Assembly (NCBI GenBank): GCA_019232795.1
Contig: JAFANH010000031.1
Span: forward strand, 1 to 64,000
From: Burkholderiaceae bacterium
GTDB taxonomy: Bacteria > Pseudomonadota > Gammaproteobacteria > Burkholderiales > Burkholderiaceae_D
Direction of reading: 5' to 3'
Length of the DNA stretch: 64,000 bases
The notes beneath the pieces were generated by a model. It saw only the letters and a program-made list of their open reading frames with translations. It did no database searches and had not been told where the DNA came from. The number at the start of each line of letters is the position of its first letter. The stretch's first letter is position 1. Shown one piece after another: positions 7,054 to 16,373 of this stretch. Both the position numbers and the translations under genes were made by a program.

Positions 7054-9495
7054 ATGGAATTAGACGATCGCGCCAAGGGATTCGCACCACATGCCATGAG
7101 TGCCGCAGACCAGGCCATGCCGCTCGCTTACCGGCACTTCCGGATCATACTTATCGCCGGAATAGTCATCGTCTCCGTCGTTTGGACAGCCGTCCTTGCA
7201 GACATCTGGATGAGCAGGAAAAGCCGGCTTGAGGATGGCGATCGCACACTGCGCATCGTCGCGCATATCGTCGGGAATCAGGTAGACGCTTCGCTGGACC
7301 AGATGCAGAAAGACCTCAGGCGTAATGCGTTGGCAGCGGGAGGCGTGCCGGCCGCGGAGGGGCTTCTTCCCTTCTCCAATCGCCTTGTTCCCCAAGTGCC
7401 TGGAGCAGTCGGCGTAAGACTTGATCACTGTGCCGATGGCCGCCAAGGGGGCGTAATGGGTAGCGCTCAGCAAGAGTCTTGCCGGCAACCGGCCAGCAAT
7501 GCCGAATCCGGGGCGCCGGTCCCCGCGAATTCGGAAGTCAGTTCTACCCCCAGAGAAATTCCCATCGATATGCTTCTTCCCTCGGCAAACAAATCGGAAG
7601 AAGTCGCGGTTAAAGTGGCATTCGACTGTCGTGCCTTGATTTCGATCTACTCCGGCCCAACCGCCGATAGCGAATTGCTGGTCGGGCTTGGCGACAAAAA
7701 CGCAACTTTCCCCCGTTGCAGCGTACCGGAAAATACCTGGACGTCAATGGAAGGATACGAGCTCGCACGGATGGACTTTGACGACAGGCCGCTATCCGTA
7801 TTTGTCGCTCGTCCAAGAAGCGACATTCTTCGTTCCTGGCGCTTCAGCGCCGCCTCTGCGCTGGTGCGGACGACGACAATATCCGTCTTCGTTTTTATCT
7901 TGATTTTCGTCGTGTTTCGCCAGGCAAAGAAGCAGGAGCGGGCGAACGTCGAACTTCGCGCGAGCGAGCAAAGGTGGCGGGCCGCGTTTGATCACGCGGA
8001 AGTCGGCATTTTTTTAATGTTGTCGCCGCTCAAAAGGATACTCATTGCAAACACAGCCTTCCAACGCATGCTCGGCTATTCGATGGACGAATTGCGTACG
8101 CTCGGATCGGCCGATATCACGTATCCGGAAGACATGGAAATCACGCGTTCGAAAATGGGAGAGCTGGACCGCGGGGAAAAATCCAGCGTGCAGTTCGAAA
8201 AGCGTTACGTGCACCGTGACGGCCATATTGTTTGCGCGGAAATCAGCGTCTCGCGCTTCACCGATTCCGAGGTGGTCGATGGTGTCTTCGTCGGCGTGGT
8301 TGCGGATGTGACCGTTCGCTGCACGGCACTGCAAGAGCGGCTGCGCCTGGAGGCCCAGCTTCGGCAATCGCAAAAGCTCGAGGCGTTGGGAACCTTTGCC
8401 AGCGGAATCGCGCATGATTTCAATAATATTTTGAGTGTGATACTTGGTTATGGCGAGCGCGCGTATCGCGCGATTGACGAAGAATCTCCCGTGCGGCGCC
8501 ATATCGAACAGGTTTTGCACGCCGGCGCGCGCGCTCGCTCGCTGGTCGAGCGTATCTTGATGTTCAGCCGCAGCAGCATGGTAAAGCGCGAACCGGTTCA
8601 CGTTGCCTCGATAGTCGACGAAACGGTCGGTTTGCTGAGAGCCGGATTGAGGCCTGGCATCTCATTGGATGTGGAAATGGGTGCGCCCGACACCTACATC
8701 CTGGGGGACGCTACACACCTGCACCAAGTCATCATGAATCTTTGCAACAATGCGTTGCATGCAATCGAACTCAACGGCACGATCACGATCTCGGTTTTTC
8801 GGGAAAAAATAAGCGATGCCGTAGCAATGGCATCCGGAACCCTGCAGGCGGGTGAGTACGTGTGTATTAGCGTATCCGACACCGGAGTCGGTATCAGCGC
8901 CGAAGTGCAGGAACGCATGTTCGAACCGTTCTTCACCACCCGCAAAACCGGCGAAGGAACCGGACTTGGCCTCTCGCTCGTAGATGGGATAGTGAAGGAA
9001 TGTGGAGGAGCGATTTCCGTAAAAAGTCAGCTTAAACATGGAACGCGCTTTGCGATCTATCTACCCGTCACCGACCAGCGCATGGGGGCTTCGGTGGCTA
9101 CGTCGGTAGAAGAACTGCCTTTTGGGAATGGTGAATCGGTCCTGGTAGTCGATGACGAACGACCGCTGGTCGATTTGGGCGAGGAAGTGCTTGCGGAGCT
9201 GGGATACGAGCCTGTCGGCTTCGATTCGCCGGAAGATGCCTGGCTGGCGTTCGCGGCCGATCCGCAGCGCTTCGATCTGGTGTTAAGCGATCAAACCATG
9301 CCGGGCATGACTGGTCTGCACTTGCTTGAGCGTATTCGCGCACTGCGGCCCGACTTGCCGTTGCTGCTGATGAGCGGGTATAGCACGGCAGAACTGGACG
9401 AAGCCGCGCGTCGAATCGGCATAGTTTCCATCCTGAGAAAGCCGATCGGCCGTGCCAAACTGGCAAGACTGCTACATCACGCATTGCAGACGTAA
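7054..9495 (+). CDS. PAS-containing hybrid sensor histidine kinase
   Basis: A membrane-bound kinase of about 813 residues. A transmembrane helix lies near residues 27-50 (ILIAGIVIVSVVWTAVLADI). An extracytoplasmic sensor of about 200 residues and a second helix (SVFVFILIFVVF) follow, then a PAS/PAC domain. The HisKA box has phospho-accepting His454 (FASGIAHDFNNIL), and the ATPase domain has the N box (NLCNNALHAIE), G1 box (DTGVGIS) and G2 box (GEGTGLGLSLV). A C-terminal receiver has Asp746 (LVLSDQTMPGMTG) and Lys in LRKPIG. Kinases of this layout often relay to a separate phosphotransfer protein, not seen here. The start is uncertain: a TTG at 7048 and an ATG at 7096, the latter after AAGGGA, are alternatives. 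Confidence 0.9.
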   Translation: MELDDRAKGFAPHAMSAADQAMPLAYRHFRIILIAGIVIVSVVWTAVLADIWMSRKSRLEDGDRTLRIVAHIVGNQVDASLDQMQKDLRRNALAAGGVPAAEGLLPFSNRLVPQVPGAVGVRLDHCADGRQGGVMGSAQQESCRQPASNAESGAPVPANSEVSSTPREIPIDMLLPSANKSEEVAVKVAFDCRALISIYSGPTADSELLVGLGDKNATFPRCSVPENTWTSMEGYELARMDFDDRPLSVFVARPRSDILRSWRFSAASALVRTTTISVFVFILIFVVFRQAKKQERANVELRASEQRWRAAFDHAEVGIFLMLSPLKRILIANTAFQRMLGYSMDELRTLGSADITYPEDMEITRSKMGELDRGEKSSVQFEKRYVHRDGHIVCAEISVSRFTDSEVVDGVFVGVVADVTVRCTALQERLRLEAQLRQSQKLEALGTFASGIAHDFNNILSVILGYGERAYRAIDEESPVRRHIEQVLHAGARARSLVERILMFSRSSMVKREPVHVASIVDETVGLLRAGLRPGISLDVEMGAPDTYILGDATHLHQVIMNLCNNALHAIELNGTITISVFREKISDAVAMASGTLQAGEYVCISVSDTGVGISAEVQERMFEPFFTTRKTGEGTGLGLSLVDGIVKECGGAISVKSQLKHGTRFAIYLPVTDQRMGASVATSVEELPFGNGESVLVVDDERPLVDLGEEVLAELGYEPVGFDSPEDAWLAFAADPQRFDLVLSDQTMPGMTGLHLLERIRALRPDLPLLLMSGYSTAELDEAARRIGIVSILRKPIGRAKLARLLHHALQT

Positions 9496-9581
9496 TATTC
9501 GGTCCTGATTCCTGCAATTAGGCAGAAACCGACGGCAAGCAAACTCCATCCTAACCCTGGTGTTGGATGGAGAACGCAATG
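9482..9581 (+). repeat. Copy A of a 100-bp hairpin-bearing repeat
   Basis: This stretch begins in the last codons of the hybrid kinase and aligns without gaps to 16227-16326, with about 77 of 100 identical positions by hand count. It can form two hairpins: TTCCTGC/GCAGAA at 9509-9527, and CTCCATCC/GGATGGAG at about 9544-9572. The intergenic stretch 9496-9823 otherwise holds only a Pro/Arg-rich frame beginning at the ATG at 9579, which I do not support as a gene. A cis-acting leader for the GGDEF-EAL gene is possible but unproven. Confidence 0.6.
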
Positions 9582-9823
9582 CAAAACCCGTCTTTGCCGT
9601 TATCTCAAGCGCAATTCGTTGCAGATATGCGCTTACCTTCGAATGTTCCCCCACGTCCGGGCCGATTGGTTCGCTATTTGGGCCTGGCGAACTTGCGCAG
9701 ACATCGCGCAAACATTCCGCCACCAAACAATATTCGCATCGGAAATACATCGAGTATTCCGGCCGAACTCTCGCGCCGGGATTGCCGGAATGCGCGCTCA
9801 CCTGAAGATCGTGGGGTGTTCAC

Positions 9824-12274
9824 ATGTTCCTGAATCGTCTTTCTATCGGTGCGCGGCTCGCGGCAGTGCTTACCACCATCATGGTCGCTTGCCTTGTCGG
9901 CAACATCGTGGCGGCCCGCCAATTCCTCTCGGCTCGTGAGAGTGCCCGTGCCGTTCTCGAAAAGCGCGCGAAATCCGCCCGCCTCGTCACGGATTGGTAT
10001 GCGTGCATCTATGCAAGCGGGATACGAGCTGCCCTTGTCGCCCGTACCGGCGACATGGAAGTTGTCCGACATCTCGAATCTTCGCGCCGCGAAACCACCA
10101 ACTCGGTGTCTGAAATTCAGACAAAGGTTTCATCGCAAATCGACGGGTCGCGAGAAAAGGAAATGTTCGACGTTGTAACGCGGGATCGAAAAACCTATTT
10201 GGACCTGGTTGACAAAATCTATTTATTCAAGAAGAACGACGAATCCGCCAAAGCCATTGCTCTGTTCGAGAATCAGTTCGCGCGAGCCTCGGACCAGTAC
10301 CTTCATGCCCTTCATGCCTTGATGAATGAGGAGCAGCGCGAATTGGATTCAAGCGCCTCGCAAAGCCAGGAAATGCAGGATCGCGCAATTTTTTATTTGG
10401 CGGTCAGCTCGACTTTGGCTTTGGCCCTGGGGATATTCCTTACAGTCTATTTGGTGAAAAGCATCACCAAGCCGCTCGCGCTGGTGCAACGCGTGGCACG
10501 CGAAATTGCAACCATGGATTTGCATGGAAAACCCCATGAGCGATATCAAACGGACGAAGCCGGCAGCCTGCTCAAGTCTTTGGATGAAATGCGCGAGTCC
10601 TTGACTGCGGTGCTCGAATCTTCCACCGACGGGATTCTTGTCACAGACCTGTCCGGACGCATTCGCTCATTCAATCGTCGCTTTGCATCAATTTGGGATA
10701 TTCCCGAAGAAATAATGCTGAGCGAGCGCGACAAATCTATTCAGGAATGGATGGCAGGCATGGTGAGCGACCCGGCCGCCTATTTGAAAAACCTGGAGGC
10801 TTTACTGAGCACGCCAATAGTGCAAGGACAGGATTCCGTCAATCTTCAAAACGGTCGCACCATCGAATGCGTGTCGATTCCCCAGTGGCATCGCGGCATG
10901 GCAATTGGCCGTGTCTTCTATTTTCGCGACATCACGGAAAAAGTTCAGGCGAAATTGCGGATTGAAGAGCTTTCCTGCACAGACATGCTGACTGGCCTGC
11001 CCAATCGACGCGCACTGGTCAGGCATATTGAAAATATTTTAGGGAAAAGCGATCTCAATCGACCGGAATTTGCCTTGCTGCACGTCGATCTCGATCGATT
11101 TAAGCAAATCAATGAGACGCTTGGCCATGATTTCGGTGATCAGGTTCTTCAGGAAGTCGGCAAACGGCTGAGTGCCATATTGGATGGCTCCGCGATCCTT
11201 GCGCGAATTGGTTCGGACGGCTTCGCCATGCTGATAGGCGACGCCTGCCCACACGTTGCCGAGAGCATGGCGCAAAAAATTCAGGAAGAGATGGTGCGCC
11301 CCTTCAGTTTCGAGGCGTTGAATTTTACAGTCTGCTGCAGTATCGGTATCGCGCTATTTCCCAACGATGGTGAAAATGCCGATGAGATTTTGTCGAACGC
11401 AGAGCGAGCCATGCATTGGTGCAAGGAGAATGGCCGAGGATCGATACGCTTCCATAAGCCCTTCGAGCAAGTCGATATGCTTGCCCGCATGCGCCTTGAC
11501 CACGATATGCGCATCGCTCTCGTGGAACGACAGTTCCGCCTGCACTATCAGCCGCAAATAGATCTTTCCACGGGAAATGTCATTGGCGCCGAGGCGTTGA
11601 TACGGTGGAGAGACAAGCACGGCAAGGACGTGCTTCCCGGCGCATTCATTCCGGTCGCGGAAGAAACGGGCTTTATCGTGACAATCGGCGAGTGGGTGCT
11701 CCAGCAAGCGATTGAGCAAGCCTCGGAGTGGATGAGGAAGGGATTGCACATTCCGGTTGCAGTCAATGTTTCGGCACTCCAATTTCAACAGCCGCGCTTC
11801 GTCGAAAGGGTCGCGGAGTGTCTGCATGTGGCCGGTCTGCCGCCTCGGCTGGTGGAGTTGGAGCTGACAGAGGGGATCCTGTTGCAAGACGCAGAGGAAG
11901 CCTTGTCTCGCCTGCAGGATTTGGCCGATCTTGGAGTGCAGCTGTCAATCGACGATTTTGGAACCGGTTATTCGAGCCTGGCATACCTCAAGCGCTTCCC
12001 CATTCATCGCCTGAAAATAGACCGCGGCTTCATACGCGGTTTGCCGAGCGACACGAGCGACGCAAGCATTGTCAATGCAATTGTGCAAATGGGGCAGTCC
12101 CTGCAGCTGCGGGTTATCGCAGAGGGTGTCGAGAATGAGGCGCAGCGCGATTACCTAAAACATATCGGTTGCGACGAATTCCAAGGATATCTGTGCGCGC
12201 CGGCATTGGACTCCGCGCGATTTGAAGAGTTTATTCGTTTGGATGGAAGCGTGGCACGGTTGGCACGTGCGTGA
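9824..12274 (+). CDS. Membrane GGDEF-EAL protein with degenerate GGDEF site
   Basis: An 816-residue inner-membrane protein. An N-terminal helix (residues about 8-32) and a second helix at about 188-212 bracket a periplasmic helical domain resembling the four-helix sensor of chemoreceptors. A HAMP-like stretch, a PAS domain (ESSTDGILVTDLSGRIRSF) and tandem GGDEF and EAL domains follow. The active loop reads GSDGF (residues 463-467) where cyclases have GG(D/E)EF, so cyclase activity should be lost. The EAL domain looks complete: E590-A-L, NVSALQF, ELTEG, DDFGTGYSSL, KIDRGFI and AEGVEN. The protein probably hydrolyses c-di-GMP, with the GGDEF part sensing GTP or only structural. It lies between the kinase and a chemoreceptor on the same strand. 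Confidence 0.92.
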   Translation: MFLNRLSIGARLAAVLTTIMVACLVGNIVAARQFLSARESARAVLEKRAKSARLVTDWYACIYASGIRAALVARTGDMEVVRHLESSRRETTNSVSEIQTKVSSQIDGSREKEMFDVVTRDRKTYLDLVDKIYLFKKNDESAKAIALFENQFARASDQYLHALHALMNEEQRELDSSASQSQEMQDRAIFYLAVSSTLALALGIFLTVYLVKSITKPLALVQRVAREIATMDLHGKPHERYQTDEAGSLLKSLDEMRESLTAVLESSTDGILVTDLSGRIRSFNRRFASIWDIPEEIMLSERDKSIQEWMAGMVSDPAAYLKNLEALLSTPIVQGQDSVNLQNGRTIECVSIPQWHRGMAIGRVFYFRDITEKVQAKLRIEELSCTDMLTGLPNRRALVRHIENILGKSDLNRPEFALLHVDLDRFKQINETLGHDFGDQVLQEVGKRLSAILDGSAILARIGSDGFAMLIGDACPHVAESMAQKIQEEMVRPFSFEALNFTVCCSIGIALFPNDGENADEILSNAERAMHWCKENGRGSIRFHKPFEQVDMLARMRLDHDMRIALVERQFRLHYQPQIDLSTGNVIGAEALIRWRDKHGKDVLPGAFIPVAEETGFIVTIGEWVLQQAIEQASEWMRKGLHIPVAVNVSALQFQQPRFVERVAECLHVAGLPPRLVELELTEGILLQDAEEALSRLQDLADLGVQLSIDDFGTGYSSLAYLKRFPIHRLKIDRGFIRGLPSDTSDASIVNAIVQMGQSLQLRVIAEGVENEAQRDYLKHIGCDEFQGYLCAPALDSARFEEFIRLDGSVARLARA

Positions 12275-12329
12275 CGCCAAATGCATTTCGCGAATCCGTA
12301 TTTTCATTTACCGTTAGAGAGGTCGTAAC

Positions 12330-13892
12330 ATGCTCCGATTAAGTAATCTTTCTCTTGCCAAGCGCCTTACCCTGTTGATTGTCAGCGCGTGCGCGGGTAT
12401 TTTCGTTCTCTTGAGCATTTTCATTGTTTCTGAAAGAACTTTGCTCATGAACGAAAGGAAGCAAGCGGTTCAACAAGCGGTCGAAACGGCCTACGGCATA
12501 TTCACCTACTATCACCAGCAATTCACAGAGGGCAAGTTATCTGAAGACGATGCGAAGAGATTGGCCTTGGCCAGCATTAAACCGCTTCGTTACGGAACTG
12601 AGGGGTATTTTTTCGTCATCAATATGGATCATGTCCTGATTATGTCCCCCTCCAGTCCGGACAGGGTAGGGAAGAACCAAATCGATTTCAGGGATGCGCG
12701 GGGGAATTATATGTACCGCGACTTCGTGAATGTCGTCAAAGCGCAGGATGCGGGCTTTTCGTTATATTACTTCCCCAGGCTTGGAAGCGACGAGGCGCTT
12801 CCCAAGGTAGGATTCGTTAAAGGGTTCCAGCCATGGGGCTTTATTCTCGGCTCCGGGCTATATGTGGATACGGTCGACACGGCAGTACGCGGACGTGCCA
12901 TCGCGCTGGGACTCAGTGCGACGGCGTTGGCAGCCGCATTGCTGTGCATTGGCATCTTGATCAGCCGTAGTATCGTGCTGCAGCTTGGAGGAGAGCCGGT
13001 TTATGTCAATGCCGTCACACGTCGGATGGCAGACGGTGATTTGACCGTCGATATCACTCTGCGGAACGGCGACAAATCGAGCCTTCTGCACGGTATCGCG
13101 ACCATGCGCGAAAATTTGACCCGTATTGTGTCCAATGTGCGTGTCGGCAGCACCACGGTCGCTACCGCTTCCGCGGAAATTGCCTCCGGAAACCAGGACC
13201 TGAGCGCGCGGACGGAGAGTCAGGCCGGTGCGTTGGAGGAAACCGCGTCATCGATGGAAGAGTTGGGGTCTACCGTCGACCAGAATGCCGACAATGCGCG
13301 TCAAGCCAATCAGTTGGCGCAAAGCGCCTCCGGCATCGCCATCAAAGGCGGCGAGATTGTATCGAAGGTGGTTGAAATGATGGAGGGCATCAACCATAGC
13401 TCGAAGAATATCGTGGACATCATCACGGTAATTGATGGCATCGCGTTTCAGACCAATATTCTTTCCCTCAATGCGGCGGTGGAGGCGGCGCGCGCAGGCG
13501 AACAGGGACGAGGTTTCGCCGTGGTGGCGGGGGAAGTGCGCAATTTGGCGGCACGCAGCTCGGAAGCGGCCAAGGAAATCAAGGCGCTTATTACCGATAG
13601 CGTAAGCCGTGTGCATCAGGGAAGCGAAATGGTGCAACAGGCAGGCACGACCATGAACGAGATTGTCGCTTCAATCGGGCGTGTGACCGATATCATGGGT
13701 GAAATCAGTGCTGCAAGTTCCGAGCAAAGTGCAGGCGTCTCCCAGGTATGTCAAGCTGTCATCCAAATGGAGCAGGGAACGCAGCAAAACGCTGCAATGG
13801 TCGAGCAGATCGCTGCCGCCGCCGCAAGCCTCAATGGCGAAGCTCAAGCACTGGTGGAAGTGGTTTCCGCTTTCAAGATCAACGAATCCTAG
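12330..13892 (+). CDS. Methyl-accepting chemotaxis protein with Cache sensor
   Basis: A complete 520-residue chemoreceptor. The N-terminal helix is residues about 12-32. A single-Cache type periplasmic domain spans about 40-185 ([37 protein letters not shown]). A second helix at about 190-210 and HAMP follow ([11 protein letters not shown]), then the signalling domain with tip [17 protein letters not shown]. Such Cache domains bind small carboxylates in known receptors; the ligand here is unknown. It ends in [10 protein letters not shown] without the xWxxF tether seen in the receptor at the left edge. The start has an AGAGAGG ribosome site. The GGDEF-EAL gene ends 55 bp upstream, so co-transcription is likely. 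Confidence 0.94.
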   Translation: MLRLSNLSLAKRLTLLIVSACAGIFVLLSIFIVSERTLLMNERKQAVQQAVETAYGIFTYYHQQFTEGKLSEDDAKRLALASIKPLRYGTEGYFFVINMDHVLIMSPSSPDRVGKNQIDFRDARGNYMYRDFVNVVKAQDAGFSLYYFPRLGSDEALPKVGFVKGFQPWGFILGSGLYVDTVDTAVRGRAIALGLSATALAAALLCIGILISRSIVLQLGGEPVYVNAVTRRMADGDLTVDITLRNGDKSSLLHGIATMRENLTRIVSNVRVGSTTVATASAEIASGNQDLSARTESQAGALEETASSMEELGSTVDQNADNARQANQLAQSASGIAIKGGEIVSKVVEMMEGINHSSKNIVDIITVIDGIAFQTNILSLNAAVEAARAGEQGRGFAVVAGEVRNLAARSSEAAKEIKALITDSVSRVHQGSEMVQQAGTTMNEIVASIGRVTDIMGEISAASSEQSAGVSQVCQAVIQMEQGTQQNAAMVEQIAAAAASLNGEAQALVEVVSAFKINES

Positions 13893-13904
13893 CGAGTCGA
13901 TGAA

Positions 13905-13927
13905 ATGCCTCTTCCGGGAAGAGGCAT
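13905..13927 (+). terminator. Hairpin after the Cache chemoreceptor
   Basis: A 9-bp stem (ATGCCTCTT / AAGAGGCAT) with a CCGGG loop lies 12 nt after the stop codon. No T-run follows, so intrinsic termination would be weak and read-through into the FUSC gene is possible. Confidence 0.45.
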
Positions 13928-14041
13928 GAGCTTGGCAAAAGGCCTTGAAAGTGCGAAAGGAAATATAGAAAATCGGACACTGCCGCTTGTCGAATACGTC
14001 GCACATAGGTCCGCCGTCGCGGAAACGGGTGAGGTCAATAG

Positions 14042-16126
14042 ATGTTGAGCGCAATAAGAAAAATACCCGCGTGGGCCATCAACGGCATCAGCGTCACGCT
14101 GGGGTTATGCCTGGCATATTTCTCGTGTGAAATTTATTTTGGAAACCAGGCGGCGCTGCCTTTATTGGGTGGAGCCATTTGCGTCAGCCTTTCCGACGTG
14201 GTGACGACGGTCGATCGTGTCGCTCGTCGTGTAGCTGCTGCATCGGCGGCAAGCATTGGCGTAACTTTGGCGTATGTGTTCTTTCGATCTGAATCTGCGC
14301 TAACGGTCCTGTTGGTGGCGTCGCTCATCTTCGGCGCGATGTTGATTCACTCGTGGGGCATCAAGGCGGGAACGGTTTCCTTTGCGGCCGTGTTGTCGCT
14401 GATTTTCATGATGTCTGCCCCTGCGCAAAAGCCGATACCGCCTTCAGTAGTTGCATGGAGCATCTGCGGCATGCTGCTGTATTGGCTCTGGGCGGTAGGC
14501 ACGTCCTGGCTATTGCAATCGACCTGGCGGAGACTTGCCCTGGCGCAAGCGTTTGAAGAAGTCTCCTTGCTCATCGCAGCGCGGGGGAAGAGCCGTTTAT
14601 CCGAAATTTCACTCAATTCAACAAGGGATTTGAATCAGCTTGAACTTGCCATTGCCGATCATTTGCAAAGTGCGCGCGACCTCATTTTTGGCAACGCGGA
14701 TGGCAGCCTGGCACACCTTGAAACGACAATTTTGCTCAGGCTGATAGACCTGCGGGACCACACGATGAATGCGCAGTTGGAGGCGGCATTGTTGAAGCTG
14801 GGGAGCGAGGGACGAGCGGCGGCTGAGTTCCTGTGGGACTTTTCTTCCCAGGTTTCTTGCTGCGTCAGGGAAATTGCCGACCACGTCCGAATGAGGAAGA
14901 CCTGTGAATTCAGGCTGAAAATAAATCGGCTGCCCGACGATGTCTTCAATCTGTTTGGCCATGATTTGAACGACGCCGAACGAGATTTCGTATTGATCGC
15001 AACCAGATTCATCAATCATCAAATTGAACAGTTGCAATTGATCGAATCAATACTTTCGCCCAATTGGTCTGCGGAACTCCCATGCCGGCGGTCTGACTTG
15101 CGCAGGTATATTTTCCCGGACGAATGGAGGCTCTCGGCGGTCGGAGCGAACCTTTCGCGAAATTCACCGATCCTGCGGCACGCGATTCGCACCGCGGTAG
15201 CTGCCGGCCTGGGATACGCGGCATCGAGAGCCCTGCCCTGGACACCGCACCCGCAATGGGTCGTGCTCAGTATTGCCGTTGTCATGCAAGTGAATTTGGC
15301 GCAGACGCTTGCAAGACGCGATGCGCGCGTTGCCGGCACGTTGATTGGGTGTCTTGTGGTGGGATTGATAGTGCAGGTCGAATCCCCTTTTTTTCACGTC
15401 GCCTGCATACTTTTTGCCGCGGGCATCGCGCATGCCTTTTTGGGTGTTCGCTATTGGGTGACGGCCGCGGCGGCGACGGTAATGGCAGTGTTGCAGGCGC
15501 ACATCCTCTTCCCCTCCGGCGGCTTTAGCATCATGGAACGATTTGGCGATACGCTTTTTGGCGCCCTGGTCGGATGGATGGCGACATTCACCTTGCCGAA
15601 CTGGGAAAAGAAGCACATGCCGCACGATGTTAAAACAGCGGTCGAGGCAATTCGCCTCTACGCCGCGGAAGTCATCCGTATTGGAGACGCCGGACCGGCG
15701 TTGCCGCGATTTGCTCGTCAGCGGGCATATGATGCCTTGCGCGTGATCGTGAGTTCCAAGTTTCGAAGCGCTTATGAGCCTACCCGCGTGCGCCCGCCGC
15801 ATGTCGAAATATTCGGGATGGTCGATTCGGCGACCGAGGTAATGTCCCATCTTTCCAGCTGGCGGCTGTTATTGACATTGCGCGGCCAGGAATCTTTTTC
15901 GCCGGCTTTTGAAGGTGCCGTGCGCGCGCTCGCTCGTCGCCTCGACCGGCTGCTTCAATTCGAGCGATCCAAGGAAAGATCGGATTCCGAGATGAATGAA
16001 TCAATTGAGTCGGAATTCGAAAATATGCCGGGGTTTTCTTCTCTTGCGCGACGCACGCTTGACGGAACCGTGACCTTCGTCGAACGGGCTCAAAACGTGA
16101 TCGGAGCGCTCGAAAGGAATGCTTAG
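14042..16126 (+). CDS. FUSC-family inner-membrane transport protein
   Basis: A 694-residue protein with the duplicated layout of the FUSC/aromatic-acid-exporter-like family (YccS, AaeB, fusaric acid resistance). An N-terminal set of membrane helices (residues about 10-160) is followed by a cytoplasmic helical region (about 165-370). A second helix set covers about 375-525 (HPQWVVLSIAVVMQ, RVAGTLIGCLVVGLIV, FGALVGWMATFTL), and a soluble tail ends the protein. Family members export aromatic or weak acids with an adaptor and outer-membrane channel; neither partner is next to it. The substrate is unknown. Codon use and strand match the signalling genes upstream, but the gap of about 150 bp leaves co-transcription unsettled. 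Confidence 0.85.
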   Translation: MLSAIRKIPAWAINGISVTLGLCLAYFSCEIYFGNQAALPLLGGAICVSLSDVVTTVDRVARRVAAASAASIGVTLAYVFFRSESALTVLLVASLIFGAMLIHSWGIKAGTVSFAAVLSLIFMMSAPAQKPIPPSVVAWSICGMLLYWLWAVGTSWLLQSTWRRLALAQAFEEVSLLIAARGKSRLSEISLNSTRDLNQLELAIADHLQSARDLIFGNADGSLAHLETTILLRLIDLRDHTMNAQLEAALLKLGSEGRAAAEFLWDFSSQVSCCVREIADHVRMRKTCEFRLKINRLPDDVFNLFGHDLNDAERDFVLIATRFINHQIEQLQLIESILSPNWSAELPCRRSDLRRYIFPDEWRLSAVGANLSRNSPILRHAIRTAVAAGLGYAASRALPWTPHPQWVVLSIAVVMQVNLAQTLARRDARVAGTLIGCLVVGLIVQVESPFFHVACILFAAGIAHAFLGVRYWVTAAAATVMAVLQAHILFPSGGFSIMERFGDTLFGALVGWMATFTLPNWEKKHMPHDVKTAVEAIRLYAAEVIRIGDAGPALPRFARQRAYDALRVIVSSKFRSAYEPTRVRPPHVEIFGMVDSATEVMSHLSSWRLLLTLRGQESFSPAFEGAVRALARRLDRLLQFERSKERSDSEMNESIESEFENMPGFSSLARRTLDGTVTFVERAQNVIGALERNA

Positions 16127-16149
16127 CAAGCGGCGCCGGCACATCGCTT

Positions 16150-16240
16150 TCCGGAATGGAATTGGCATCGCGTTGAGGTGATGAAAACCGACTGACCTGA
16201 CCAGGCAGGCAAGACCAATGCATCTGTATTGCAGGCGTAA
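16150..16240 (+). pseudogene. Fossil of a hybrid kinase 3' end
   Basis: This stretch resembles, position for position but at lower identity (about 60 percent), the last 28 or so codons of the kinase ending at 9495. It ends with the same TTGCAGGCGTAA-type stop context (TTGCAGACGTAA there). The frame carries no usable start, and its upstream part is interrupted. I read it as the eroded end of a paralogous sensor kinase now lost between the FUSC gene and the SDR. The similarity is far stronger in the downstream repeat copy than in this coding part, so this call is tentative. Confidence 0.4.
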
Positions 16241-16326
16241 TATTCAACGTTGATTCCTGCAATCGCGCGGAAACCGATAACGCGCAAACTCCATCCTCAC
16301 CCAGATGTCGGATGGGGAACGTAGTG
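16227..16326 (+). repeat. Copy B of the 100-bp hairpin-bearing repeat
   Basis: Gap-free counterpart of 9482-9581, about 77 percent identical by hand count. Both hairpins can still form with altered bases: TTCC.GC/GCGGAA replaces TTC.TGC/GCAGAA, and CTCCATCC now faces GGATGGGG through a G-T wobble. It ends 47 bp before the SDR start codon at 16374, so it would lie in that gene's leader. Confidence 0.6.
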
Positions 16327-16373
16327 TGAATTTCAAAGCATCTGCATCGGTTTACTTGACGGAGAGGAATATC

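Noticed and set aside
9530-9600. True class I c-di-GMP riboswitch
   Set aside because: Only short pieces resemble the consensus; the second helix and tetraloop-receptor parts are missing, so I did not annotate it as such.
9579-9833. 84-codon frame starting at the ATG in repeat copy A
   Set aside because: A GGAG site precedes it, but composition is Pro/Arg-rich, the equivalent frame in copy B stops at once, and no family is visible.
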